A DNA stretch of 64,000 nt from Streptomyces sp. KL109B (GTDB taxonomy: Bacteria; Actinomycetota; Actinomycetes; Streptomycetales; Streptomycetaceae). Below are positions 51,092 to 58,600 of this stretch, piece after piece. The stretch lies in the NCBI RefSeq assembly GCF_030766935.1, contig NZ_JASERL010000011.1, forward strand, positions 186,001-250,000. The letters run 5' to 3'. The notes beneath the pieces are model-generated. The model made no database searches. It was not told where the DNA came from and was given only the letters and a program-made list of their open reading frames with translations. The number at the start of each line of letters is the position of its first letter. Positions within the stretch are counted from its first letter, which is position 1. The translations under genes and the position numbers were made by a program.

Positions 51092-51859
51092 TCAGATGAC
51101 CAGGCCGCCGTCGACCGGCAGCACCTGGCCGGTGACGAAGGAGGCCGCGTCGGAGGCGAGGAACACGAACGCCGGTGCCACCTCGTCGGGTTCGGCCCAG
51201 CGGGCGAGCGGGATCCGGGCGAGCATGCCGGGCGCGAACTTCTCGTTCGTGCGGATCGTCTCGGTCATCGGTGTCGCGGCCAGCGGGGCGACGGCGTTTA
51301 CGAGGATGTTCTTGCGGGCCAGCTCGCGGGCGAGCGACTTGGTCAGCCCGATGACCCCGGCCTTGGCGGCGGAGTAGTTGACCTGGCCGAGGGTGCCGGT
51401 GAGGCCCGCTGAGGAGGTCACGTTGATGATGCGGCCCGTGCCGTCCTCCGGCAGGTGGGCGAGGGCGGCCTGGGCGCAGCTGAAGGTGCCGAGGACGTGG
51501 ATGTCGATCATCGCGCGGACGCTGTCCTCGGTCAGCTTGGGGAACATGGCGGGCGCGGTGACACCCGCGTTGTTGACGAGGATGTGCAGTGTGCCGTCGG
51601 CAAGCGCGGCGGCCTGGGCGACGGCCTCGTCGGCCGCGGCGCGGTCGCGCACGTCGAGTGCGGCGCTGTCGGCCTTGCCGCCGTCGGTGCGGATGGCTGC
51701 CGCGGTGCCGGCCGCGGCCTCGCCGTCCACGTCGGTGACCAGGACGGCCGCACCGGCCCGGGCCAGCGCGCGGGCGACGGCGGCACCAATGCCGCCGGGT
51801 GCGCCCGCGCCGGTGACCAGGGCGGAGCGGCCGGTGAGGTCGAAGGGGGTCCGGTTCAC
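51092..51859 (-). CDS. Short-chain dehydrogenase/reductase (FabG-like)
   Basis: 255 residues. TGAGAPGGIG at the N terminus (two residues longer glycine loop than usual), DVDGE, NNAG in LVNNAGVTAP, Ser in NVTSSAGL and YSAAK; ends LPVDGGLVI. GTG start overlaps the amidohydrolase stop (GTGA). Probably a 3-hydroxyacyl-CoA dehydrogenase of the beta-oxidation part. Its stop is immediately followed by the 9-bp repeat tract. Confidence 0.9.
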   Translation of the reverse strand: MNRTPFDLTGRSALVTGAGAPGGIGAAVARALARAGAAVLVTDVDGEAAAGTAAAIRTDGGKADSAALDVRDRAAADEAVAQAAALADGTLHILVNNAGVTAPAMFPKLTEDSVRAMIDIHVLGTFSCAQAALAHLPEDGTGRIINVTSSAGLTGTLGQVNYSAAKAGVIGLTKSLARELARKNILVNAVAPLAATPMTETIRTNEKFAPGMLARIPLARWAEPDEVAPAFVFLASDAASFVTGQVLPVDGGLVI

Positions 51860-53151
51860 TTGGCGGCCGCCGTGGCCGCCTTCGCCCGGGCCCGGAAGGA
51901 CTCGAGCTTCTGGGAGGGCTCCACGACCCGCTTGCTGCGCGCCTGGATGGACACGTCGTGGCCCGCGGCGCGCTGCCGCAGGGCGCCGACGGTGGCCTCC
52001 TCCTTCTTGATGTGTGTGAAGGGGTCGAAGGAGTACCAGCGCATGGCGTTCTGGTACGTCATCTTGTTGGTGTCCTCGTCGGGGACCTGGTGCTCGGTGA
52101 GCACTCCGTGCAGTTCCTCGGGGGCGTTGGGCCACATCGAGTCGCTGTGCGGGTAGTCCGCCTCCCAGCAGATGTTGTCGATGCCGATCTCGTGGCGCAG
52201 TTTCACGCCGATGGGGTCGCTGATGAAGCAGGTCAGGAAGTGCTCGCGGAAGACCTCGCTGGGCAGCTTGCCGCCGAAGTCCTGCAGGGTCCACGTGGCG
52301 TGCATCTCGAAGGTGCGGTCGATTCGCTCCAGGAAGTACGGGATCCAGCCGGTGCCTCCCTCGGACAGGGCGATCTTCAGGTCCGGGTACTCCTTGATCG
52401 GGCGGGACCAGATGAGGTCGGCGGCGGCCTGCACGAGGTTCATCGGCTGCAGCGTGATCATCGTGTCCGGCGGCCCGTCCGCCGACGGCACGGCGAGGCG
52501 GCCCGAGGAGCCGATGTGCAGGTTCATCACCGTGTCGGTGTCGCACAGCGCCTGCCACAGCGGGTTCCAGTACGGGTCGTGGAAGCTGGGGAAGCCCATG
52601 GCGCCCGGGTTCTCGGTGAACGTCAGCGAGTGGCAGCCCTTCTCGGCCACCCGCCGCACCTCCTTCACGCAGGCGTCGACGTCCCAGATCGCGGGCAGTG
52701 CCATCGGGATGAAGCGGCCGGGGTGGGCGCCGCACCACTCGTCGATGTGCCAGTCGTTGTAGGCGCGCACCAGCGCGTACGACAGGTCGCTGTTCTCGGT
52801 CTCGAAGAGGCGGGCGGCGAAACCGGGGAAGGAAGGGAAGTTCATCTGGGCGAGGATGCCGCCTGCGTCCATGTCCTTGACGCGCTCGTGCACGTCGTAG
52901 CAGCCGGGGCGGATCTCGTCGAGGCCCTGGGGTTCGAGGCCGTACTCCTCCTTGGGGCGGCCGGCCACGGCGTTGAGCGCGACGTTGGGCAGGACCGCGT
53001 CGCGGAAGCGCCACACGTCGGTGCCGTCCTCGCGGTGCTCCAGGCGCGGTGCGTCGTCCCGGTACTTGGCCGGGAGGTGGTTCACGAACATGTCGGGCGG
53101 TTCGATGATGTGGTCGTCGACGCTGATGAGTATGAGGTCGTCGTGCCGCAT
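51856..53151 (-). CDS. Amidohydrolase-2 family metal hydrolase, copy 3 (divergent)
   Basis: 431 residues. N-terminal metal motif ISVDDHIIEPPDMF, His in NLHIGSSG, and C-terminal CWEADYPHSDSMWP; QMNFPSFPGFAARLFE and MGFPSFHDPYWNPLW are typical of this clade. It belongs to the same superfamily as the proteins at 25647 and 38689 but is only distantly similar. Likely decarboxylation or C-C hydrolysis. Follows the small Cys-containing protein by 13 bases in one unit. Confidence 0.9.
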   Translation of the reverse strand: MRHDDLILISVDDHIIEPPDMFVNHLPAKYRDDAPRLEHREDGTDVWRFRDAVLPNVALNAVAGRPKEEYGLEPQGLDEIRPGCYDVHERVKDMDAGGILAQMNFPSFPGFAARLFETENSDLSYALVRAYNDWHIDEWCGAHPGRFIPMALPAIWDVDACVKEVRRVAEKGCHSLTFTENPGAMGFPSFHDPYWNPLWQALCDTDTVMNLHIGSSGRLAVPSADGPPDTMITLQPMNLVQAAADLIWSRPIKEYPDLKIALSEGGTGWIPYFLERIDRTFEMHATWTLQDFGGKLPSEVFREHFLTCFISDPIGVKLRHEIGIDNICWEADYPHSDSMWPNAPEELHGVLTEHQVPDEDTNKMTYQNAMRWYSFDPFTHIKKEEATVGALRQRAAGHDVSIQARSKRVVEPSQKLESFRARAKAATAAAK

Positions 53152-53164
53152 GGCGGGGTGCCTT

Positions 53165-53488
53165 TCAGTCGGACGCGGGCAGCGCCTTGGCCGCCTTCAG
53201 GGTCATCGGGGCGCCGTCGCAGGCGAGCGCGCCCGGTCCGGAGGCGGTGCAGAGCAGTTCGACGCCGCCCGCCTCGTCCACGTACCGCTTGCCGATCAGG
53301 GTGGCGGCCTCGCTCTCGGGGCCGCCGGAGTCCGGGGGCTTCGCCGTCTCGGCCGGGATCATCGGCTCGCCACCACATGTGAGCTCCGGGCCGCCACCGG
53401 CCGGAGCCCGGATGACGATCACGCGGACTCCGCATACGGCGCTGGCCAGTTGGAGGCCGGGACGCAGGTCCCGGACTGCTGACGTCAT
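53165..53488 (-). CDS. Small conserved-looking protein with duplicated C-x-G-x-P-M motif
   Basis: 107 residues. Two copies of a short motif, TCGGEPM and ACDGAPM, about 50 residues apart, plus LIGKRYVDEAGGVELLCT between them. I recall similar small proteins beside amidohydrolases of this type in mycobacteria and rhodococci but no function. The cysteines are too few for a standard rubredoxin. First gene of the five-gene unit; a degenerate GAGAAT-type palindrome is centred 42 bp upstream. Confidence 0.68.
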   Translation of the reverse strand: MTSAVRDLRPGLQLASAVCGVRVIVIRAPAGGGPELTCGGEPMIPAETAKPPDSGGPESEAATLIGKRYVDEAGGVELLCTASGPGALACDGAPMTLKAAKALPASD

Positions 53489-53522
53489 CGACGGCTCCTC
53501 ACTGCCGTTTCCCCATCCGGTT

Positions 53523-53537
53523 GGAAACTAGCTTCTC
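53523..53537. promoter_or_regulatory. Degenerate regulon palindrome, site J
   Basis: GGAAACTAGCTTCTC keeps one half of the palindrome (CTTCTC) and the 6-3-6 layout, with a second weak copy centred 22 bp away at 53552. It sits 42 bp before the start of the five-gene unit at 53488, as expected for a member of the regulon, but on its own would not be called. Confidence 0.4.
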
Positions 53538-53576
53538 CGATATGGGTAATCAAGATTTCGGACGCGGATGGGGCGG

Positions 53577-54719
53577 TCACGGGGCCGGCACCTCCACCAC
53601 CACGGCCGAACCCATGCCACCGCCCGCGCACATCGCGGCGACACCCACGCCGCCTCCCCTGCGCCGCAGTTCGTGGACCAGTGTCACCAGCATCCGGCCG
53701 CCGGTCGCGGCGACGGGGTGGCCGAGCGAGCAGCCGCTGCCGTTGACGTTGACCGTGTCGGGGTCGAGGTCGAGGCGGCGCACGACGGCCACGCACATCG
53801 ACGCGAACGCCTCGTTGATCTCGTACAGGTCGACGTCCTCGGTGCGCAGCCCGGCGCGGGCCAGTGCCTTCGGGATCGCCTGCACGGGGGCGAGCCCGGT
53901 GTCGGCCGGGTCGACGCCGACGGAGGCCCAGGCGCGGACCGTGGCGAGCGCGGGCAGTCCGAGCCGGTCGCTGACGACGGCGAGGGCCGCGGCGGCGTCG
54001 TTGCCACCGGCGGCGTTGCCCGCGGTGATACTGAAACCGTCGATCTCCGGATGCAGCGGCTTGAGTCCGGCCAGCTTCTCCAACGACGTGTCACGGCGCG
54101 GGTGTTCGTCGACGGCGAAGAGTCCGTGCGGGGTCTCGACGGGCACGATCTCGTCCTTGAAGCGGCCCTCGTCGATGGCACGGATCGCTTTGCGGTGCGA
54201 GCGCAGGGCCCAGGCGTCCATGTCCTCGCGGGAGATGTCCGCGGCGACGGCGGCGTTCCACCCGACGGTGATCGACATGTCGAGGTTGGGCGCGTCGGGG
54301 CGGTCGGGGTGGGTGGGCGGCACCCAGGGTTCGTCGTGGAAGTGGAGCCGCGGCGAGGTGGACGCCGAGTTGACGCCTCCCGCGATCACGACCTCGTCCA
54401 TGCCGGAGCGGACGGAGGCGGCGGCCGACTGCACAGCGGCCAGCGACGCGGCGCAGTGCCGGTTGTGGGCAAGGCCCGGCACGGTGGTCAGGCCGGCGGT
54501 GAGCGCGGCGTGCCGGGCGATGACGCCGCCGCCGTACAGGCCCTCGGCCAGCATGACGTCGTCGATACGGTCCGGCTCGATGCCGAGTTCGCCGAGCCGC
54601 TCGGCACTCGCGCGGACGATGCGGTAGGCGAGGGTGTAGGCGTCGGTGTCGCGCAGCGTCCCCTTGCGGGCGGTGCCGACGGGGGTGCGCAGGGCGGAGA
54701 CGATGACGGCTTCAGGCAT
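53577..54719 (-). CDS. Acetyl-CoA acetyltransferase (thiolase)
   Basis: 380 residues. Nucleophilic Cys89 in HNRHCAASLAAVQSA, NEAFA, NGSGCSLGHPVAATGGR with the catalytic His, and CAGGGMGSA with the second Cys: a complete degradative thiolase. It cleaves a 3-ketoacyl-CoA with CoA as the last step of a beta-oxidation turn. The start overlaps the CoA ligase stop by 8 bases. 88 bases separate it from the small-protein unit and hold the weak site J. Confidence 0.95.
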   Translation of the reverse strand: MPEAVIVSALRTPVGTARKGTLRDTDAYTLAYRIVRASAERLGELGIEPDRIDDVMLAEGLYGGGVIARHAALTAGLTTVPGLAHNRHCAASLAAVQSAAASVRSGMDEVVIAGGVNSASTSPRLHFHDEPWVPPTHPDRPDAPNLDMSITVGWNAAVAADISREDMDAWALRSHRKAIRAIDEGRFKDEIVPVETPHGLFAVDEHPRRDTSLEKLAGLKPLHPEIDGFSITAGNAAGGNDAAAALAVVSDRLGLPALATVRAWASVGVDPADTGLAPVQAIPKALARAGLRTEDVDLYEINEAFASMCVAVVRRLDLDPDTVNVNGSGCSLGHPVAATGGRMLVTLVHELRRRGGGVGVAAMCAGGGMGSAVVVEVPAP

Positions 54720-56175
54720 GGGACTTCTCCGGGTTGTCCAGGGGGTCCGACTTGGTCAGTTCGGCGATCAGGGTGCGCCGCAGGAGTTTTCCGGTGCCGG
54801 TGCGCGGCAGGTCGGCGCGGAAGACGACGGCGTCGGGGGTCTTGGACGTACGAAGGCGGCCCTTCGCCCAGCGTCGGATCTCCTCCGGGTCGCCGGTTCC
54901 GACGAGGACGGCGACGATCCGCTGCCCCCATTCCTCGTCCGGCACCCCGATGACGACCGCCTCGCGGATGCCGGGGTGGTCGAGGAGGACGTCCTCGATC
55001 TCGGCGGGGGCGATGTTCTCGCCGCCGCGGATGATGGTGTCGTCGGCGCGGCCCTCGATGGAGAGATAGCCGTCGGCGTCCATGCGCCCGAGGTCGCCGG
55101 TGGGGAACCAGCCGTCCGCGTCGAGCACGCTGCGGCCCCGGTACTCGCCGGAGATCTGATCCCCGCGTACGTGCACGAGACCGGTGCGGCCGACCGGGCA
55201 CACCTCGCCCTCCGGCGTGCGCAGTTCGATCTCGACGCCGGGCAGCGGTCGGCCCACGGAGGTGAGCCGGTCGCGCACGAGGGGATCGGTGGCCCCGAGT
55301 GCGGCGCGGTGCTCCGCGGGGCCGAGCACGGCGATCGACGAGGAGGTCTCGGTCAGGCCGTAGGCGTTGACGAAGTCCGTGCCGGGGAAGGCCCGTAGCG
55401 CCTTCTCCACGACGGTGCGCGGCGCGCGGGCGCCACCGTAGGCAAGGCTGCGCAGGCTGGGCACGTCGGCGTCGGCACCCGCGGGGATCTCCTCGACGAT
55501 ACGGGCGAGCATGGTCGGCACGAGCATCGCGTGGGTGACCTTCTCGCGGCGCACGGTGGCGAGCCACTCGGCGGCGGAGAACGCCGGCAGATACACGACG
55601 CGGCGCCCGGTGTAGAGGTTGGACATCAGGTTCGTGAGACCCGCGATGTGGTACGGCGGGACGGCGACGAGCGCCGCGTCGCCGTCTGCCGCCGAGTCGA
55701 ACTCCAGGGTGTTCAACACGTAGGCGAGCAGGTGGCGGTGGCGCAGCAGGGCGGCCTTGGGCGCCGCGGTGGTGCCGCTGGTGTAGAGGATGACGGCGAC
55801 GGCGTCCTGGTCCCAGGGCGCCTGTACGTCATCGGCCTGCTGGGCGGCGGGCCCGTCCAGCAGGCCGTCCAGGTCCTCCGGTCCGACCCTTTCGGCACCG
55901 GGGTGCCGTGCCTCGATCTCCGTCAACTGTTCCGCGCCCAGTCGGTAGTTGAGCGGGACGAACGGCACACCCGCGAGGGCGCAGGCGAAGAGGGTCACCG
56001 GGTAGGCGAGGTGGTTCGGAGCCCGGTACAGCACTGCGGACGCGCCGCGGAATCGCTCGGCGGCGGCGCGTGCCAAGCGCAGCAACTCGGCGGCGGACAG
56101 GGAGCGTTCGCCCAGGGTGACGGCGGGCCGCTCGCCCGTCGTCGCGGCCATCTCGAGAGTCATCGCAATGTTCAT
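54712..56175 (-). CDS. Acyl-CoA synthetase (FadD type)
   Basis: 487 residues. Phosphate loop ILYTSGTTAAPKAALLRH, YGLTETSSS, GWFPTGDLGRMD, GRADDTIIRGGENIAPAEIE and C-terminal TGTGKLLRR. It activates a carboxylic acid with ATP. The ATG at 56175 is directly next to operator site G and has no ribosome site; later in-frame ATGs at 56163 and 56151 also lack one, so a leaderless transcript or a later start is possible. Coupled by overlap with the thiolase gene and divergent from an SDR/reductase unit. Confidence 0.9.
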   Translation of the reverse strand: MNIAMTLEMAATTGERPAVTLGERSLSAAELLRLARAAAERFRGASAVLYRAPNHLAYPVTLFACALAGVPFVPLNYRLGAEQLTEIEARHPGAERVGPEDLDGLLDGPAAQQADDVQAPWDQDAVAVILYTSGTTAAPKAALLRHRHLLAYVLNTLEFDSAADGDAALVAVPPYHIAGLTNLMSNLYTGRRVVYLPAFSAAEWLATVRREKVTHAMLVPTMLARIVEEIPAGADADVPSLRSLAYGGARAPRTVVEKALRAFPGTDFVNAYGLTETSSSIAVLGPAEHRAALGATDPLVRDRLTSVGRPLPGVEIELRTPEGEVCPVGRTGLVHVRGDQISGEYRGRSVLDADGWFPTGDLGRMDADGYLSIEGRADDTIIRGGENIAPAEIEDVLLDHPGIREAVVIGVPDEEWGQRIVAVLVGTGDPEEIRRWAKGRLRTSKTPDAVVFRADLPRTGTGKLLRRTLIAELTKSDPLDNPEKSHA

Positions 56176-56190
56176 GAGAGTGCTATTCTC
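56176..56190. promoter_or_regulatory. Regulon palindrome, site G
   Basis: GAGAGTGCTATTCTC, one deviation from the palindrome. It touches the start codon of the CoA ligase at 56175 and is centred 51 bp before the divergent SDR start at 56234, so it can block both. Confidence 0.75.
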
Positions 56191-56233
56191 ACTTCAGAAG
56201 AGCGGGACTTTCAAGAGTGGGGAGGTTGCGCAC

Positions 56234-56998
56234 ATGCAGATATCCGGTTGTTCCGCGATCGTGGTGGGCGGCACGGGTGGGCTCGGCGAGGCCACGGTGC
56301 GCAGGCTGCACGCCGCGGGCGCACAGGTGGTCGCCGCAGACGTCAACGACGAGAAGGGCAAGGCGCTCGAGGCGGAGCTCGGTATCCGATACGTCCGCAC
56401 CGACGCCACCGCCGAGGACAGCGTCAACGCGGCGCTCGCGGAGGCCGAGGCGGCCGGGCCGCTGCGCATCGTGGTGGACGTGCACGGCGGGCCCGCTACG
56501 GGTGGCCGCCTGGTCGGCAAGGACGGCAGCCCGCTCCCCCTCGACGGCTTCCGCACGACGATCGACTACTACCTGACCTCCGTGTTCAACGTGCTGCGCC
56601 TGGGCGCGGCCGCACTCGCCCGCCAGGAGCCGCTGGAGGAGGGCGGGCGCGGCGTGATCGTCACAACAGCCTCCATCGCCGCCTACGAGGGTCAGATCGG
56701 CCAGCTCCCCTACGCGGCGGCCAAGGGCGGCGTCGCGAGCATGACGCTGGTCGCCGCGCGCGACCTGTCCCCGCTGGGCATCCGGGTCACCACCATCGCG
56801 CCGGGCACCATCAACACGCCCGCGTACGGGAAGGCCGGCGAGCAGCTGGAGGCGTACTGGGGGCCGCAGGTGCCGTTCCCCAAGCGGATGGGGCGCAGCG
56901 AGGAGTACGCGGCGCTGGTCCAGGGCCTGTGCGAGAACGACTACCTCAACGGCGAGGTCGTCCGCCTGGACGGCGCGCTGCGCTTCCCGCCCAAGTAG
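56234..56998 (+). CDS. SDR, 3-hydroxyacyl-CoA dehydrogenase type 2-like
   Basis: 254 residues. VVGGTGGLG cofactor loop, VVAADVNDEKG for NAD(H), Ser in TTASIAAYEGQIGQ and YAAAKGGVASMTLVAARDL, PGTINTPAYG: this is the pattern of HSD10-like 3-hydroxyacyl-CoA dehydrogenases. It should oxidise a 3-hydroxyacyl-CoA before the thiolase encoded in the divergent unit. GGGGAGG lies 7 bases before ATG 56234. Followed by the oxygenase reductase gene after 49 bases. Confidence 0.92.
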   Translation: MQISGCSAIVVGGTGGLGEATVRRLHAAGAQVVAADVNDEKGKALEAELGIRYVRTDATAEDSVNAALAEAEAAGPLRIVVDVHGGPATGGRLVGKDGSPLPLDGFRTTIDYYLTSVFNVLRLGAAALARQEPLEEGGRGVIVTTASIAAYEGQIGQLPYAAAKGGVASMTLVAARDLSPLGIRVTTIAPGTINTPAYGKAGEQLEAYWGPQVPFPKRMGRSEEYAALVQGLCENDYLNGEVVRLDGALRFPPK

Positions 56999-57047
56999 CC
57001 CGCAACTGATGCCGGTTACCACATCAGATGCTGCCAGGAGGAGGCCC

Positions 57048-58061
57048 ATGCCGAGCCCCCCGCTGTTCCGGCGCGCGATCGTGGCGCGGATCGTCCAGGA
57101 GACCGCCGACGCCCGCACCTTCACGCTCACGCCTCTCGACGGGCCGCTCACGTACGAGGCCGGGCAGTACTGCATCTTCCGGATCACGGTCGACGGGCGT
57201 CCCGCGCCTCGCGCGTACTCGTTCTCCAGCGCGCCCGGGTTCGACGAGGAGATCACGACGACCGTGAAGCGGGTGCCGGGCGGGGCCGCGTCGAACTGGC
57301 TGCACGATCACGTCCGGGAGGGCGACGAGCTGGAACTCACCGCCGCCCGCGGAAAGTTCACACTTCGCCCCGCCGACACACCGCTGCTCGGCTTCTGCGG
57401 CGGCAGTGGCATCACGCCGGTCCTTTCCCTCGCCAAGAGCGCGCTCGCGACGACCGACCGCCGTGTGCGGCTGCTGTGCGCGGACCGGGACCGCGGCCAG
57501 GCCATCTTTCACGACACGCTGACCGAACTGGCCGCGCGCCATCAGGGCCGGGTCGAGGTGGTGCGTCACTTCGACGACATCCGCGGATACCTGGCGGCGG
57601 CGGACATCAAGGAGTTCGTCGGCGCCGACGCGGGGGCCGACGCGTACGTGTGCGGGCCGGAGCCGTTCATGGAGCTGGTGGAGTCGGCCCTGGCAGGTAC
57701 GGGGCGGGTGTTCAGCGAGCGCTTCGGAGGCGGCGCGGCGCCGGGGCCACGACCCACTCCGCCCCCGGCCCCGACCTCCGACCCCCGCACGGTCACCGTC
57801 GTCATGAACGGCCGCCGCGAGACGATCACCCACCGCCCCGGCGAGACCCTGCTGCAGAGCGCCCGCCGCGCGGGCTTCGCCCCACCGTTCTCCTGCGAGG
57901 CGGGCAACTGCGCCACCTGCATGGCGGTCCTGCGGGAGGGCACGGCCACGATGCGGGCCAACGACGCACTGATGGACGACGAGGTCGCCGAGGGCTACGT
58001 ACTGACCTGCCAGGCAATTCCGGACGAGGACGCGCCGTCGGTCGTGGTCGAGTACGAATGA
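57048..58061 (+). CDS. Oxygenase reductase (FAD, NAD(P)H and C-terminal [2Fe-2S]; PaaE/KshB-like)
   Basis: 337 residues. FAD-binding RAYSFSSAPG, NAD-binding FCGGSGITPVLSLAKSAL, CGPEPFMELVE, then a Pro-rich linker (PRPTPPPAPTSD) and a plant-type ferredoxin domain with CEAGNCATC and a distal Cys in VLTCQA. This layout is that of reductases of Rieske monooxygenases such as 3-ketosteroid 9-hydroxylase. The only Rieske oxygenase in the window is at 32030, under the same operator, so it is the likely partner. AGGAGGAGG precedes ATG 57048. Confidence 0.94.
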   Translation: MPSPPLFRRAIVARIVQETADARTFTLTPLDGPLTYEAGQYCIFRITVDGRPAPRAYSFSSAPGFDEEITTTVKRVPGGAASNWLHDHVREGDELELTAARGKFTLRPADTPLLGFCGGSGITPVLSLAKSALATTDRRVRLLCADRDRGQAIFHDTLTELAARHQGRVEVVRHFDDIRGYLAAADIKEFVGADAGADAYVCGPEPFMELVESALAGTGRVFSERFGGGAAPGPRPTPPPAPTSDPRTVTVVMNGRRETITHRPGETLLQSARRAGFAPPFSCEAGNCATCMAVLREGTATMRANDALMDDEVAEGYVLTCQAIPDEDAPSVVVEYE

Positions 58062-58072
58062 AGCGCACAAGC

Positions 58073-58108
58073 GAGGCGCCGCCCCTCCGTCGGGAGGGGC
58101 GGCACCTC
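58073..58108. terminator. Bidirectional hairpin terminator
   Basis: A 16-bp stem with a single mismatch (core GCCGCCCCTCC, loop GTCG, then GGAGGGGCGGC) between the converging reductase gene ending at 58061 and the small gene ending at 58123. Confidence 0.8.
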
Positions 58109-58122
58109 GGTATGCCGTGCGG

Positions 58123-58398
58123 CTACGCCCGGTCCCCCGGGTCGCACAGCACCAGGATCGCGCGGGCCACCAACTCGCTGCCGCTGCCGAGCTGTTCGCC
58201 GTAGCGGGTGACGGTGTCGCGCACCGCGCCGGTGAAGGACGGGTCGACGGCGCGTGGGCCGGCGGGGGCGGGCAGTTCGCGGACCAGTGCGCGGCGGCGG
58301 GCCAGGAGTTCGATGATCTCTTCGTCCAGTTCGCGCAGTTGCTCGCAGGACGGCGTCCGGGCGTTCCCCGGCATCGGGGAGGCGATGTTGATGGTCAC
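58123..58398 (-). CDS. Chorismate-mutase-fold small protein
   Basis: 91 residues, helical. CEQLRELDEEIIELLARRRALVRELPAP resembles the long first helix of AroQ-type chorismate mutases (Asp-Glu-x2-Ile/Val-x-Leu-Leu-x-x-Arg), but the rest is short and lacks a clear active-site set, so catalysis is doubtful. It follows the ferredoxin gene by 13 bases and would be co-transcribed with it and the P450. Function here unknown; a structural partner is possible. Confidence 0.65.
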   Translation of the reverse strand: MTINIASPMPGNARTPSCEQLRELDEEIIELLARRRALVRELPAPAGPRAVDPSFTGAVRDTVTRYGEQLGSGSELVARAILVLCDPGDRA

Positions 58399-58411
58399 GG
58401 CAAAATCCCCC

Positions 58412-58600
58412 TCAGTCGACGGTGATCGCGCGCTCGGGGCAGGCCCGGGCCGCGATCCGTACGTCGTTCTCGTGCTCGCTGGGTATCTCCGCGACGAGGA
58501 CCGTCGCGTATCCGTCGTCGCTCAGGTCGAAGACCTCGGGGCACGTGGAGCAGCAGATGCCGTGCCCGCGGCAGCGGTCGTCGTCGACGGTGGCCTTCAC
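58412..58600 (-). CDS. Small ferredoxin for the adjacent P450
   Basis: 62 residues. VDDDRCRGHGICCSTCPEVFDLSDDGYA carries CxxHGxCxxxCP, the His-containing signature of [3Fe-4S] ferredoxins of P450 systems, and ACPERAI supplies the last Cys. GTG start at 58600 overlaps the P450 stop (GTGA) and has AGGAAGG upstream. It delivers electrons to the P450 encoded just before it. Confidence 0.93.
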   Translation of the reverse strand: MKATVDDDRCRGHGICCSTCPEVFDLSDDGYATVLVAEIPSEHENDVRIAARACPERAITVD

